From positions 1-62,820 of the forward strand of contig RCNN01000147.1 of assembly GCA_003667245.1 (NCBI GenBank): 62,820 nt of DNA. The letters run 5' to 3'. Of the stretch, positions 49,860-61,499 are shown one piece after another; position 1 is the stretch's first letter; each line of letters begins with the position of its first letter. Source of the stretch: Heterostelium multicystogenum (Eukaryota; Evosea; Eumycetozoa; Acytosteliales; Acytosteliaceae). The notes under the pieces are model-generated. The model ran no database searches and was not told the origin of the DNA. It worked only from the letters and a program-made list of their open reading frames with translations. Position numbers and translations under genes: made by a program.

Positions 49860-52800
49860 TCAGCTATTCTTGGTGATTTCTTTATTTAAATCAAAGAGAA
49901 CTTGCAACTCATCAATCAGGTGTTGATTGCTTTTTGTTGAATTCCTTTTTTTTAATAATTCTATGGCCAATTCTGGTTTATTTGCTGAAATATAACTATA
50001 ATATTGCAACAAAAAAATATTGTTAGTAAATATGGTATATAGTAATGGCGTATAAATCTTTATTTTTACCATTTTACACTCTGTAATATGTTGGACTCCT
50101 CGCTTTGTTGGCCCCACTCTAAATAAAGCTTCTGAATGATTTCATGTTGATTTGGAAGTCTTTGTTTGGCAAGGAGTATTGCTTCTTGTATAAATCCTGC
50201 TTTGTGGTAGAACCTCGATAGCATTGATAACCTTGTTGATTGATAAAAGGTATGATACTGCCATGTGATAGTCTCCCTCTATAATAAGTTGTTTAGAGTA
50301 GAGTTCACACATTGATTGATAGACTTCTCGCCCACATTGAGCAGAGAGCGCAACATAATGAGCATTTAATTGTCCTTGTTTAACGACTCGTTGAAGCGAA
50401 GCTTTCAAATTACCAGACCATATGTTCATTGAAATAAAGTGATCTAATTCCTTGTCATTCAAATGCTCTGTCATTTCAAGTTGTAGTAGCTGTTGGACCG
50501 CTGCATTATCCAAACTGAAGATACTATCATTTAAATTTCCAGAGCTAATTGTTTGAATTTCTTCTGGAGCTTTGACATCATTTGCGGAGCTGGAATTATA
50601 AGATTTAATGCTCTTTGCCAGATTGATAATAGAGCTATCATCCTTACTACTAGTTGTTGATTTATAAAGTAGTGGGAGGATAACTTTCGACTTTTTGTGA
50701 ATTGTAGTTGCTTTAGAAGTTGCAATTGAATTTGAATTTTGAGTTGAAGATGAAGTGGCATCAGTTTGTGAAATAGTAGTTGAATCACTACTAGGGTCTT
50801 GATTTTGTGTCAAAGAGTTGGAGGTTGTATTCTCTGCTATTGGTTTTAGTTGTTTGTCTTTTTTTGATAGCTTCTCAGTGGGTGGTGATTTGAATGGTTG
50901 TTTTGTGTAGTCCCACATCCTAACAGTTTGGTCTTCGCCACCTGTAAATACTATATTGGGATATATATGACTCCATAGTACTGTCAGAACTCTTCCATCA
51001 TGGCCACGGATATTGGAAAGAGCTTGCATGGTTTCGATATTCCATACTTGTGCAGTGCCATCTGCTGAGCAACTAACTATGAGATTTTCATCATGTGGAG
51101 ACCAACTTATACCAAAGACAGCAGCTCTATGATCTTTGAAACATCCAACCAATTCGATATGATAGGAAGTATTGCCATCTTCTGTTTGATTCCTAAGCAG
51201 TCGGAATATACCAATTGTTTTATCTAGGGATGCTGTTGCAAAAAACATCTTTCTTGGACGGGTGTGGATTCCATCGGATTCTGTTGACCAGTTGTTTGTG
51301 ATGCTTCATTGAAGCAAGAATCTTAAAATTTGAATTATAGAGCTCTAGAATTCCTGTTTGAGTGGAGATGACCATAAGATCATTACTGTCATTCCATGAA
51401 AATTCACTTTTGGAAGAAGCTGATTTTGATTGCTCCTTAATACCATTTTCAAATTTAATGAAATCATTTATATTCTTAAATGATTGATCCATCTTATCGG
51501 GATTCCATTCAAATATTTCACCATTTCCTAAACTATATAATCTATAACTAGTTTCGTCGTTGGTTGCAATGGATCTCCATTGAATTTCATATATTTCCTT
51601 CTTATGTGCACCAGGGAAGAAGGTTGAACTATTTCTTTCTGTATCATAGATACCGATACGTCCGTCATCCAAACCAAATGCCAACAGTGAGGTGTTGATT
51701 GGATGTATATCTATTGCTGTAATCTTTGATTGTATGCCTTTCCAATAGCTCTTTGTCTCGTATATATCTTCACTGCTATTGTCGTTAATTTCGTCTAAAT
51801 CTGGGGACCACTGTCTAATAATATTGTCACCGCAGCCGATTACAATAGTCTTTGGACTGTAGCTATTTGATGCTAGACAATATACAAAACCTCCTAGTGC
51901 AGATATCTTCCATTTAACTTTGCTGTTTGACTCCCAATATATCATGTTTCTGTCCATTGATGTCGTAATGAGAGGAGGGTGTTTCGCGGTTGTTGAATCG
52001 GCTGGGTTTGTAAATGGACATATAGTAATATTGAAAATAGCTCTTTGATGGTGACTTCCTGGGAATCTCTCGGCAATTGGTTTAGGAAGTGTTATATTCC
52101 AAATCAGTAGATCGGTGTTTAGAGAGCTAGATATCAAATACTTGGGAGTATCTGGACTCCAGCAGAGTGTAAGCCAAACTCTATTCTTCTCCTGGGGATT
52201 GTTGCCCGATTGTTTTGAAGGTGCACTTCCTTTACCAGGATTCAGATTGTGCAGAACTGTGAAACCACTTTCTAGTGATTCAAGGCTAACTTGTTTCCAC
52301 ACTTTGATTGATTTATCTTTTGATGAACTTGCAAATGAAATTAAACCATTATTGTCCTCTGATGTATTGTCGTCACCGTCTTTACCAACTAGTTTTATCC
52401 AGATAATCGATTGAATTTCATCGGAATGAGCATTTAGTTTACATTTGACCGACTGTGTAATAAAGTCATAGAGAATAAGCAAACCATTTTGATATCCTAT
52501 GGTGATCAAATTTGGATGGTTCCTGTTATTGCTGAATGCCAATGATGTTATTGGTGATTGAATCGATGACTTTGCAAGTGGAGTAATCACTTTTACATCA
52601 TTCGCTCTCCACAGCACTATTTTGCCATCCTTGTCAGCAGATATTATTTGTTCGGGGTCAAACGGTGATGTGGTAACAGTAGTCACTTCATTCTTGTGAG
52701 CACAATGATATGCAATACATTCCAGACGATTGATATCCCACAGACGCACAGTCTTATCGATTGAAACGGAAACACACTGATTTTGATGAATCTTATGAAA

Positions 52801-53180
52801 ACAAACACCTAATATCCTATCAGTATGACCAACCAATTTGCCTATGAACTGTCTTGTATGAAAGTTAATGACTATCTAAACGAATTGAATGAATGAGTAT
52901 GTTTCAAGTATACTTACTTTGTATTGATGTCAAACAGAAAGAGAGTACATTTAGAAGCATATACATATATTGCTTGTTTGTTACAATCAGATATCTGAGA
53001 GCAATACCAATTAGATGATGAGGGTAATATATATAAATGACTTTTGTTAACATCCACTACAGTACTACTACACTCTTCAGAAGTCAGCTCATCATCTATG
53101 ACTTTATTATTATTATTCGAATGATCATCTATAGGTTGTTTATCTATATTGATGATATTATCTTTGTCTATATCAGTCAT
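49860..53180 (-). CDS. gemin5: Gemin5 homologue (WD40 snRNA-binding protein)
   Basis: Large WD-repeat protein that in animals reads snRNA in the SMN complex. From ATG 53180: an Asp/Asn-rich tail, then LPSSSNWYCSQISDC, the diagnostic Gemin5 opening. Two seven-bladed propellers follow (FIGKLVGHTDRILGVCFHKI, SVSIDKTVRLWDI, GYQNGLLILYDF, SSKDKSIKVWKQ, NRVWLTLCWSPD, TTSMDRNMIYWES, LGGFVYCLASN, FGLDDGRIGIYDTERNSS, SCSADGTAQVWNIETMQ, TGGEDQTVRMWDY). After a Ser/Thr linker comes the C-terminal TPR-like part (LSAQCGREVYQSMCELYSKQ, YHKAGFIQEAILLAKQRLPN, LYLEWGQQ). Intron 1 lies near 52860-52915, the last near 49995-50070. Breaks: extra T in the T6 run (plus A6 51240-51245) and one near 50200. The distal C-terminal RNA-binding region of animal Gemin5 is short or absent. 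Confidence 0.88.
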
Positions 53181-53447
53181 TCTATAGTTGTTTTTAGATC
53201 ATCTACGAATCTACTAGGATGTTCATTGATGCTAAATCGTATGAACTTAAAAAATGTCAACTAGAACAACATCAAAACTTATACGATATTTTTCTATCAA
53301 CTTTCATTATTTAATACGTATGAGATTGGTCAACCATATCTTAAGAATTCAAAATGAATTGTACAATTATTATTAATAATAGAGATATGAACTAGATATA
53401 GAATTTAATTGTTTTATTTCCATTTGATTTGAATTGATCATTTGAAA

Positions 53448-53722
53448 TTAGGGTGGATTGAAAGCGTGTTTGACATCGTTGGCATATTCTTTGGATTTCT
53501 CGCTTACTTTGAATCCCCAATCACTTAAACCGGTGGTACTATTTGATGACTGTGTCAGAGTTACGCCATGAGAATATTGTACATTGGCATTGATGTTGGT
53601 TTTAGAAAAAACATATGATAAACTTTTTAAAGAGCCTAGATTTCAACCAAATTGGTTAGTACTAACCTATTATTCTATTGATACTATAAAACTATAGTAT
53701 ATTATTTACCTAAGATTGTCAT
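53448..53722 (-). CDS. 66-aa small protein with 13-nt first exon
   Basis: Exon 1 is 53710-53722 (MTIL plus one base), intron 53636-53709 (74 bp), exon 2 53448-53635; total 201 nt including the stop. The product starts MTILGSLKSLSYVFSKTN, is Ser/Asn/Thr-rich without Cys, and ends YANDVKHAFNPP. The layout (13-nt exon, phase-1 intron after MTxL) is the same as in 41507-41775, so the two belong to the same broad class of small dictyostelid genes. Function unknown. Confidence 0.7.
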
Positions 53723-54287
53723 TTTTTGTATTAAAGATATAGTCGATGAATTATGATTAAAATAGATATAAAATATCCATATTTATATATTTACTATTTC
53801 CAGTCCATTAGTAAAGTAAGATAACAGGATTAACTACATTTCAAATAAATGGATTGAAAGTCTGAATTATTTAAGATATCTGAATCTGTAAAACTATCTG
53901 TGATAGATCTATCACAAAGAAGATCAACACCTACAACAACAACAACAATAAAATGTTGGGAGATAATATTATTAGTATCACATTTATATATATATATATA
54001 TATATATGGTTGTGGTTATTTTTGTAATCTATCTATATAAAATAAAACATCTTTATAATAAATGAATATCCATTAAAATAATTTATATATCACTTGGAAA
54101 GTATGATCATTAACAACAATAATAAGAGTATTGATTGATTGTGCTCAGTCTCAGCTCTATTTCAGAGTTTCAGTACTGATTGATGATTAAATTGAAAGGA
54201 TTGATATATAATGACGACGATGATGATCATCTTATTAATGGGGTACTTGTCATTTATATTTTATTGTATATACTGATCATGTGATGA
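53723..54287. other. intergenic with TA microsatellite
   Basis: 565 bp, AT-rich, including a TA run of 23 nt at 53985-54007 and a CAA repeat at about 53932-53950. No gene seen. Confidence 0.6.
53985..54007. repeat. TA dinucleotide microsatellite
   Basis: 23 nt of alternating TA in the intergenic region downstream of the biotin ligase gene. Confidence 0.9.
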
Positions 54288-55443
54288 TTATTGCTTTTTC
54301 TTGATGGTTAGATGAGCCAGATCAAAAGATGTTCCATCGGGATGCAGCTCAAACAGTTGATTTGATTTAATATTGCCTTCAGCATCACATGGTGCCGCTT
54401 GTAAGAATCCATTTACTGATAATCCAACTACCTTAACGGTTGTGTTTTGCTCGGCGAGTGTCACAATCTGGTTGGAATGAAGCCAAACATCCATAAACTC
54501 CTGTACAAAAGAAACGAATCCGTGATGGGTGAATTTAATATACATGCTTTCAAACTCGTTAAAAAATTTAGCCAAGACAGTCTCACGTGTGTATTTGCCT
54601 GGTACTAGTTGCTCTAAAGAGTAGGTCGGCTGCTCGTTGGCAACATTCAAACCAACTCCAACAACTACATCGAATTTACCGTTGAGATGGTTGGACTGGC
54701 ATAGAATACCTCCAATCTTTTGCAAGTTGGGAGCATAGATGTCGTTGGGCCATTTCAGTCTGACGCCTGATTCCTTACCGATTGCCTTAATCATTGCCAA
54801 ACCAACAAGATACTGAAGGAATGGAAGCTTCGCTCCATCCTCCTGCTTGCATTTAAACGAGAAGGTGAGACAGCCAGGAGGAGAAGCCCACAGATTGGAG
54901 CCTCTACCTTTGGCATTGGTTTGACGATCGGCAATAAGTGTTAAGCCCTGACCAGTAAAAGTGAGCTGTGACATCATAACAGTTTGAGTAGAGCTGAGCA
55001 AGGGAGCATACAAAAGATGCTGGCCAAACAGGAGTGAATGCAAAACTATCGAAATACTTCTTTGTATCAAAAGCAAACTCTCCTTCCTCGACTTTGTTGA
55101 AAGACTGATCTTTTTCCAAAACAATGGTGAGCGGTGTTGACGACTTTTCAGCATCAGACTCTTGTTCTGCAGTCAAAACAGTTGGTACCTGATGTCCAGG
55201 GAACTCTGTATTTGCATAAAGTACCTTTGTATCATCATAAGACAATCTTTGCTTATGAAATAATCTAACAACTTCTGTAGCTGCTTTCTCTGCTCCTGTC
55301 GTACTCATATTCTTCTTGTTCCACGATAAACCACAATATCTATCTATATATACTTTATCTATGAAACTACTACTACTAATACTACAATGAATACCACTAA
55401 ATAACGAGGTATAATGTACCTTTCTTGTGAGTGTACTAATCAT
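54288..55443 (-). CDS. hlcs: biotin protein ligase (holocarboxylase synthetase)
   Basis: Attaches biotin to carboxylases. Two in-frame starts: 55443 (MISTLTRKVHYTSLFSGIHC) gives a Ser/Arg leader without acids that looks mitochondrial; 55308 (MSTTGAEKAATEVVRLFHKQ) gives a cytosolic form. The catalytic domain has LLYAPLLSSTQTVMMSQ, DRQTNAKGRGSNLWASPPGC (biotinyl-AMP loop), GVRLKWPNDIYAP, KIGGILCQ and VVVGVGLNVANEQPT. A BPL C-terminal SH3-like domain follows (LAEQNTTVKVVGLSVNGFLQ). A frame break near 55030 separates FDSFAFTPV from GQHLLYAPLL. The long N-terminal extension of animal HLCS is absent; size (about 380 aa) is between bacterial BirA and animal enzymes. Confidence 0.93.
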
Positions 55444-55584
55444 CAAAAACGAATAAAAAAAAATGTCGGCTTTTGTTTGGTTTGCAGCTGTGTCCCGATG
55501 ATTGATCAATTATCACCTAAATGCTCAGATGATATAACTAATTATTTTTAAATTTTTATTAAAGTACTTCAGCTTTTTTAATGA

Positions 55585-56652
55585 TTAACATTGTTCTCTA
55601 AGCTTAAAGAAAGTTGCTAGTTGACACCCAGTGCAATATAGTTCTGCTTTACAATCGTGTACTTTTGAAAGATGGATTCCAATATGATCTGGACCGTAGG
55701 TGTCTTGACAATTGTTGTGTAAACATCTTAGTTGTGTCGGTGATGTGTTGGATACTACTTTTTTCTTTAAGCTAAAATTGCTGTCTATTGAGAATACATA
55801 GTGTTTGTTGGAGATGTCAGTGCTTGCCTCCACGAGATCTTCCTCTTCTTCCTGTGATGAAGACTCTGATTTTGTTGATGAATCATTAAACTCTTCGGTT
55901 GATTGTAATCTTTTAGTTGGAGGCGAATTCAAATGAATCTGTACCTGTGGCTTTCGTTTTGCATCACTTATTAATGGTGGCCTTATCTCATATCTGTAGT
56001 TTGGGCAGTCAGCTTGAAGCCATGTACAGTGGTGTTTGAATTTACAATGTTGCTTCAAATTGTAGACCGTTCCAAGGCATATCAATCCACAGGATTTGTG
56101 TAGACAACGATGTATATTTATGTCAAACTTGGCACCGGGTGGCAAATACATAGAAGATCTCTTGGTTTGATCGTTGTCACTCTCGGACTCGCTGTCATCG
56201 CTATCTTCTCTAGCAGAATCACTCTCATCGGAATCAGATTCCGAATCAGAGTATGAATCTCGAACAGAGGTATGTTTGGCTACCTTGGTCTTCTTTTTAC
56301 TTTTAGATATTACACTATAGTCTATACGACACTCTTTGCAATTAAGCGAGGCAGGGCAAGGATCGTGTTTGAATACTCTGAGATGTGTGCCTAGATCGTA
56401 TACCCAGCGATGACAGTTTTTGTGTGTGCACTTTTTCTTGCCTTTTAGCTTTCCTTCTGTGAGCAGCTTCTCTATCAACAGCTTGTCATTAGGGTCAGCG
56501 ATGAACTGAGTGGATCGAGTTTGTTCGTTAGGACAGTTTAGATAGGAGCCCTCGCAAGCATGTGCCTGTCGACAGTGTTGCTTGAGTGCACTGAGATTGT
56601 TAAACGACAATGTACAACTACTATGCAAACATTTTCGAAGTTTCGATACCAT
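55585..56652 (-). CDS. protein with four CLH-type Cys/His zinc-finger-like modules
   Basis: 355 aa, single exon, frame intact. Four modules share the plan C-L/T-H-x2-C, then about 12 residues, H(C)-x4-H-x(1,2)-C, then x5-6 and C. They are CLHSSC...HCRQAHAC...LNC (residues 8-40), CTHKNC...HLRVFKHDPC...LNCKEC (about 74-108), CLHKSC...HCKFKHHC...ADC (about 182-218) and CLHNNC...HLSKVHDC...LYCTGC (about 311-347). Ser/Asp/Glu-rich acidic linkers (SDSESDSDESDS, SSSQEEEEDLVE) separate them. The spacing is near C2H2 but with extra Cys in each unit, so each could hold one or two zinc ions. Probably nuclear, nucleic-acid or protein binding by analogy. I do not recognise a named family. Confidence 0.85.
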   Translation of the reverse strand: MVSKLRKCLHSSCTLSFNNLSALKQHCRQAHACEGSYLNCPNEQTRSTQFIADPNDKLLIEKLLTEGKLKGKKKCTHKNCHRWVYDLGTHLRVFKHDPCPASLNCKECRIDYSVISKSKKKTKVAKHTSVRDSYSDSESDSDESDSAREDSDDSESESDNDQTKRSSMYLPPGAKFDINIHRCLHKSCGLICLGTVYNLKQHCKFKHHCTWLQADCPNYRYEIRPPLISDAKRKPQVQIHLNSPPTKRLQSTEEFNDSSTKSESSSQEEEEDLVEASTDISNKHYVFSIDSNFSLKKKVVSNTSPTQLRCLHNNCQDTYGPDHIGIHLSKVHDCKAELYCTGCQLATFFKLREQC

Positions 56653-57006
56653 TTACATGAATATGTCTTCTTCTGTTCTACAGGATAGCTATATTATTTG
56701 AATCCAAAAATTCACGAAATATAAAAAAGGGAGTGATTCACACTCGGTGTGTTGTGCAAAAGAACAATCTCGCTTGTTGACCCCAAAGATTTAATTTTAT
56801 AGACCCAAATGATATGGATCATCGTTTTATTCTCTCAAGAAAGTGGAAAATTTTGGTCAAGTTTAAAAGATATTTTATAAAATTTTGGTACCAAAATTTT
56901 TGATCAAGAATAAAAGAATGATTTTTGATTAGCAATGTAAGATGGTTTTTCCAAATTGAATGACATCATTTCAACATCAACATAGATAATACACAACAAT
57001 CAGATA
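56653..57006. promoter_or_regulatory. divergent promoter region
   Basis: 354 bp between divergent genes. AT-rich, with a short self-complementary stretch ttttggtaccaaaa at 56883-56896. Confidence 0.5.
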
Positions 57007-60000
57007 ATGAGTCTATTACTTATATATTTAGTGTCTTTTTTGATTGTGGCCTCCCAACTAGCTTGGTTTCGTCTCAAACAATTGATCCACAAGAATGTAA
57101 ATAGTAGTATAATTAGAATTATGATTCTTAGTTAATTTAACAATTGTTATTTGAATTTCTAGTGAACTCTTTAATATGGTTAATTAAACAATATTCACTT
57201 AGTTGGAATGTATCTGCCAATACTTGCCAATCTATCTACAATTCTCCAACTAATTTACAATGCTCGGTTTTAAATAATAGTCAAACTATTACACTTTTAA
57301 ACATGTAAAGTTTTAGAATCAAATCTATATTAAAAGTCTACTAACACAGTTGATTATAGAGACCAAGGAGTTTCAAATTCTGGATTTCCAAATCCAATTC
57401 AACAAAGATTATACTTTCCATCACTTACCTCTCTAAGGATTTCAACAACAACTTCTCTTAAAGATTCTACATTTAATATTGTTTCTCTATTAGACCAACC
57501 TTCTTCAAACACCAACCTTAAAAGCCTAAGGTATTTTCCTTTAGATTTATTTAAATGCATTCTGAAATATTAACTTTTTTATATCAGTTTGATTGGTGGG
57601 ATAGGAACTATTCCAGATACCTTCCCAAAATATATGCCTTCTTTAGATATAGTGTATGAAATAGATAATACCTTAGAAACAAATTAATTAATTCTAACCA
57701 CCTGTCTATCAATAATAGGTATTTTGAGAAAAATTTCAAACTAAACTCATCCAAAATCCTAATTGGATTGAGCAAAGTTACATTGACTCCTACCTTATCA
57801 ACAGATTGTAGTCTTATGATTGACTCCTCAACGACCTATAAAGTTACTGATATGTATATATCTAATTAACATAGTCCCAAACTATGAGCTTAATATTAAT
57901 TCTGATATTTTTAGCACCTCCGGTTGCAAAATCAAATCAAATGGTCTTGATACAATCAATATGGACAGGAATAATTTCCCAAATTTAATTTCTTTGTATG
58001 TAGCAAAAACAATATCAGAAATACAATAAGTTAAATTAATTCAAAATGTATCATAGGTTTCTGTCCCAAATTAATCCACCATCATCTGGTGTATCAATAC
58101 TTTTAAATTTAGGAATCAATAAATTGTAAGTACATAAAATACTTGGGTTTTTAAAGTATTAACAAATTTAAACCTATATAGGACACTAAAGTTTTCAGAT
58201 TCCCACAGTAATACTCTAGATATTACCAAATGTGCTTTTATTTATGATTTGTAAGATATGGTGAACTAATTTATTACTATAAATTTCATGATTTATTAAC
58301 ATTAATTATTTTAGACGAATCACAGGAATAGGTTTAACATCTTTAGACCTCACAAAACTAGCATTGACCACTTTGTATGAATATTCATTATAATAATATA
58401 GTACTACTAACTAACCAACCTTTATTGAATAGAATTATAGAAAACTCCCATCAAATAGTAAATGTAAAAAATCTTTCATATTAGTAAGTTAATTTTGATT
58501 ATTTTATCATATATGATTACTTATACTATACTTGATTTAATAAGTTCTATAAAAAATACACCACTTGGAGACTTTCCTCCAGCTTCTTCATTTGGTGTGA
58601 TTGCAAGAGAGTATGCTATTATTATCCTCAAATCATAGAAATAATATACTAACCAATCAATATGAAGAATAATTTTAGATAATAATTTGATATCAGGATC
58701 CATACCAACAGATTATTCTATTATTTCAACCAAAAACCTTCAAGGTCTTACTATCACCAACAATCCTCAAGTCACCGGTATACTCCCAGATAATTTTTGT
58801 AATTCCGTCAATTTGAATTTAGCAAACACTTCGATATCGTCTTTACCAGACTGTGTCTATTGTTCATGGGATATTGTAAGCTCCAGATTCAAATTTCCAA
58901 ATGGAATAACCAAAGTACCAAATGGTTTTATATGCAGTATGTAAATATCATATATATATTTATATAGATCGATATTAACTATATATTTTAAAGATGCTAC
59001 AATTGAGAAATCTCATTACATTTTGAACCAACAAAATAGAGATATCATCATAAATGGAAAGAACTTAGGATACACTATTTATGACTCCCCTAATATCGAA
59101 GGTCTCTCTACTATCGCATTAAACACTCAATATAGATATGTAGTTCCAACCCCAAGTGGATCTGCGACTTTAAAGTTCTCAGCTTCCAGAAATGAACAAT
59201 TTCCAATTACTTGGATAACAGATAGTACGTATAAGTTAAACAATACTACAAAAAGATATCTAATACTATAATATATTTTTAGTTACCAACATCACATTTG
59301 TTGGTTCTATCTATGACGATAGAATAAAGACAATGACTATTTTTGCTCAAGGAACATTTGATCCTAATAAGACATATAATATCACATACATGTCTGGCTA
59401 TCCATGTTCAAACTACACTACTAGTGTAAATAGAATCCAATGTAGAGTTAAACCTGTCACACCAGTTCTCAATTGGATGACAATCAATGTTAATATAACA
59501 AATGATGTTTCTACACTTTCATTCAATGCTTTTACTCGATTTTGGTAGGTAGAATCACATAAACAATATTTGAGTTCAATATCTAACACTTTTAATAGCA
59601 TACCCTGTTTTAACATCAACAAGTAAAATGACAACATCTGGAGGTAATATTACTTTCTATGGACAATTTGGAAAGACTTCTTCTATTGATAGAACATCAG
59701 TAACAATCATAATGTCAATTGTTTGGTCACTCATGTAATAGACACAAACATGACATGTACAGTTGGTATTCTTCAACCTGGAAGAGCAAATATCAGCATT
59801 ACCCAAAATGGATTTAATTTCATTTCAAGAGGACAGTTCTTAGTTGAAGGTGACCCAATAGCAGACTGTGGCCAGAGAATAATTGTTATGGTCATGGCCA
59901 GTGTATAAACTACATATGTAAATGCGACAGTCAATACTCAGGATACTACTGTGAGAATGAACTACTTGGTGGAGGTGAGATTGTTATCAATTCAACTAAG

Positions 60001-60805
60001 CCCACTCCATCTTTTTCAGTGGATGGTTTCAAGTTTGAATTTAATATGATTTCAATACAAGAGATTGACCCAGTAGAAACTGTAGTCCAAGAGGTTTTTG
60101 CAGAACGATGGGAATTCAACCAGTCAACCATTAATGGGTTACTTTCACTTAACTACTATCTAATGAATGACTTCAATTTGACCGTACATTCTATTCTAGA
60201 GTACTCCAATTCCAGTAGAGATGTAAGCTTTGCAGGCAATAACTTTACACTTCCACCAGGTTCAATCAAGCTGACCACATTCATCAAAAATTTGGTCTTA
60301 CATGGATAACATCAACACACTAAGGGCGATATACACTACTACCCTGGAGGAAACTACCAACTGTCAAGGAAAAATCGAATCATTTGGAACCAATGATCTA
60401 GATGATTCGATTCAATACATCAAGATCACCAAAGAAAATGTTACATTCTATGGCAAGTTCCAACCAGTTGCACTGTCCGATGGCCGTCCTACATACTCTA
60501 GAACACAACTTCTTGACTACAAATTGAATGGAACGACCACTCCAAACAATAAGCAAATTTTCATTGGAATCAATCTTCCTCAGTGTCAAGAATGTGTGAT
60601 CGATCCTGACTTTTCATTGCTCCTCAACACCAAACCGACATGTGATGAATCCGGTATCGAAGAAAGAAAGTGGGTCAAAATCGTAATTGGTGTGGTTTGT
60701 GGTGTAGTGGGTGCAGCACTTCTCACTATCCTCAGTATATTCATCTATTCCAAAAAGCACAAAATCAAACTAGGACTCGAAGTTGCCATGGACAAATTGA
60801 AATGA
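57007..60805 (+). CDS. ComC-like LRR / TIG / EGF type I membrane protein
   Basis: Cell-surface protein of the dictyostelid ComC type. Starts with a signal peptide (MSLLLIYLVSFLIVASQLAW). The N-terminal half is built from many short exons (57150-58900), each giving one or two leucine-rich-repeat-like turns with Asn/Ser (for example NPQVTGILPDNFCNSVNLNL). Then come Ig-like/TIG domains (DIIINGKNLGYTIYD; GGNITFYGQFGKTSS), an EGF module (YGHGQCINYICKCDSQYSGY), a conserved membrane-proximal domain (WEFNQSTINGLLSL, VTFYGKFQPVALSDGR), one TM helix (IVIGVVCGVVGAALLTILSI) and a short basic tail ending at 60803. Many N-glycosylation sequons. Roughly ten introns; frame breaks near 59720 and 59880. Likely in adhesion or kin/developmental signalling, by family analogy. 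Confidence 0.82.
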
Positions 60806-60934
60806 TCTTCATCAGTCAGTTGAGTGACCTTTTTTACTTTTGATTTTTGATCCATTTCAATTAGTCAATGAATAAAATACTAAAACAACAATAATAATAA
60901 TAATAAATCAAATTATTATCAGACGGCTTTTATT

Positions 60935-61488
60935 ATGAATAAAGATAGATTTATAATATCATTGTTTATTATTACATTTTTGTTGGCTCAAACCTATTTC
61001 CCTGTTAGATATTATATTGAAGCTTTGTTTGGTAAAAGTGGCAGAACGAATCACTTAGACACTGTAAATCTCGACGCAAAGTACATCGAAAACCACACCA
61101 CTAGAGCAATTACTAAATCTTGACGACGAACGCTTTGCTTGGCGTATGTTTTCACCCACTGCTGCTAAACCTAAAGTGTAACGTAAATTATTTCTTTCAA
61201 CACAACCAAACAAGAGTAAGTGTGGCCATCTCATTTGCACCCTGATCATCATCATCCCACTGACTGACTTCAAACTAAATGCACCAGGTTGCCCACGATA
61301 AACTATATACAAAACAATGGACAGATCTAATCGAGAATTGTCGAGCACCAATCATCGAGCGAATAGCAATCGATCTATGTCGAAACAATCAGCAAAACCC
61401 AATCCTGATAAATCTAACAAAGTTCAAGATAAACAAAGAGCTACAGAGAGAGAAACTCTACACAAAGAACCAGGAAGTCAGGTGCTAA
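60935..61488 (+). CDS. small membrane protein resembling the FAWRM segment next to HTTM domains
   Basis: From ATG 60935: an N-terminal helix (RFIISLFIITFLLAQTYFPV) then RYYIEALFGKSGR, LEQLLNLDDERFAWRMFSPT and, across a likely intron (61216-61287), DKLYTKQWTDLIENCRAPII and ERIAIDLCRNNQQNPIL. R-x-FAWRM and a downstream helix with AIDLC are features I associate with proteins related to the C-terminal half of vitamin K-dependent carboxylase-like (HTTM) proteins. Frame breaks near 61105 and an early stop at about 61180 make the model tentative. It could be a separate gene or the 5' part of the following one, since the frame of its last exon is the same as that of FEWDTFNREIITLF just downstream. 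Confidence 0.45.
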
Positions 61489-61499
61489 GCAAAAGACTC

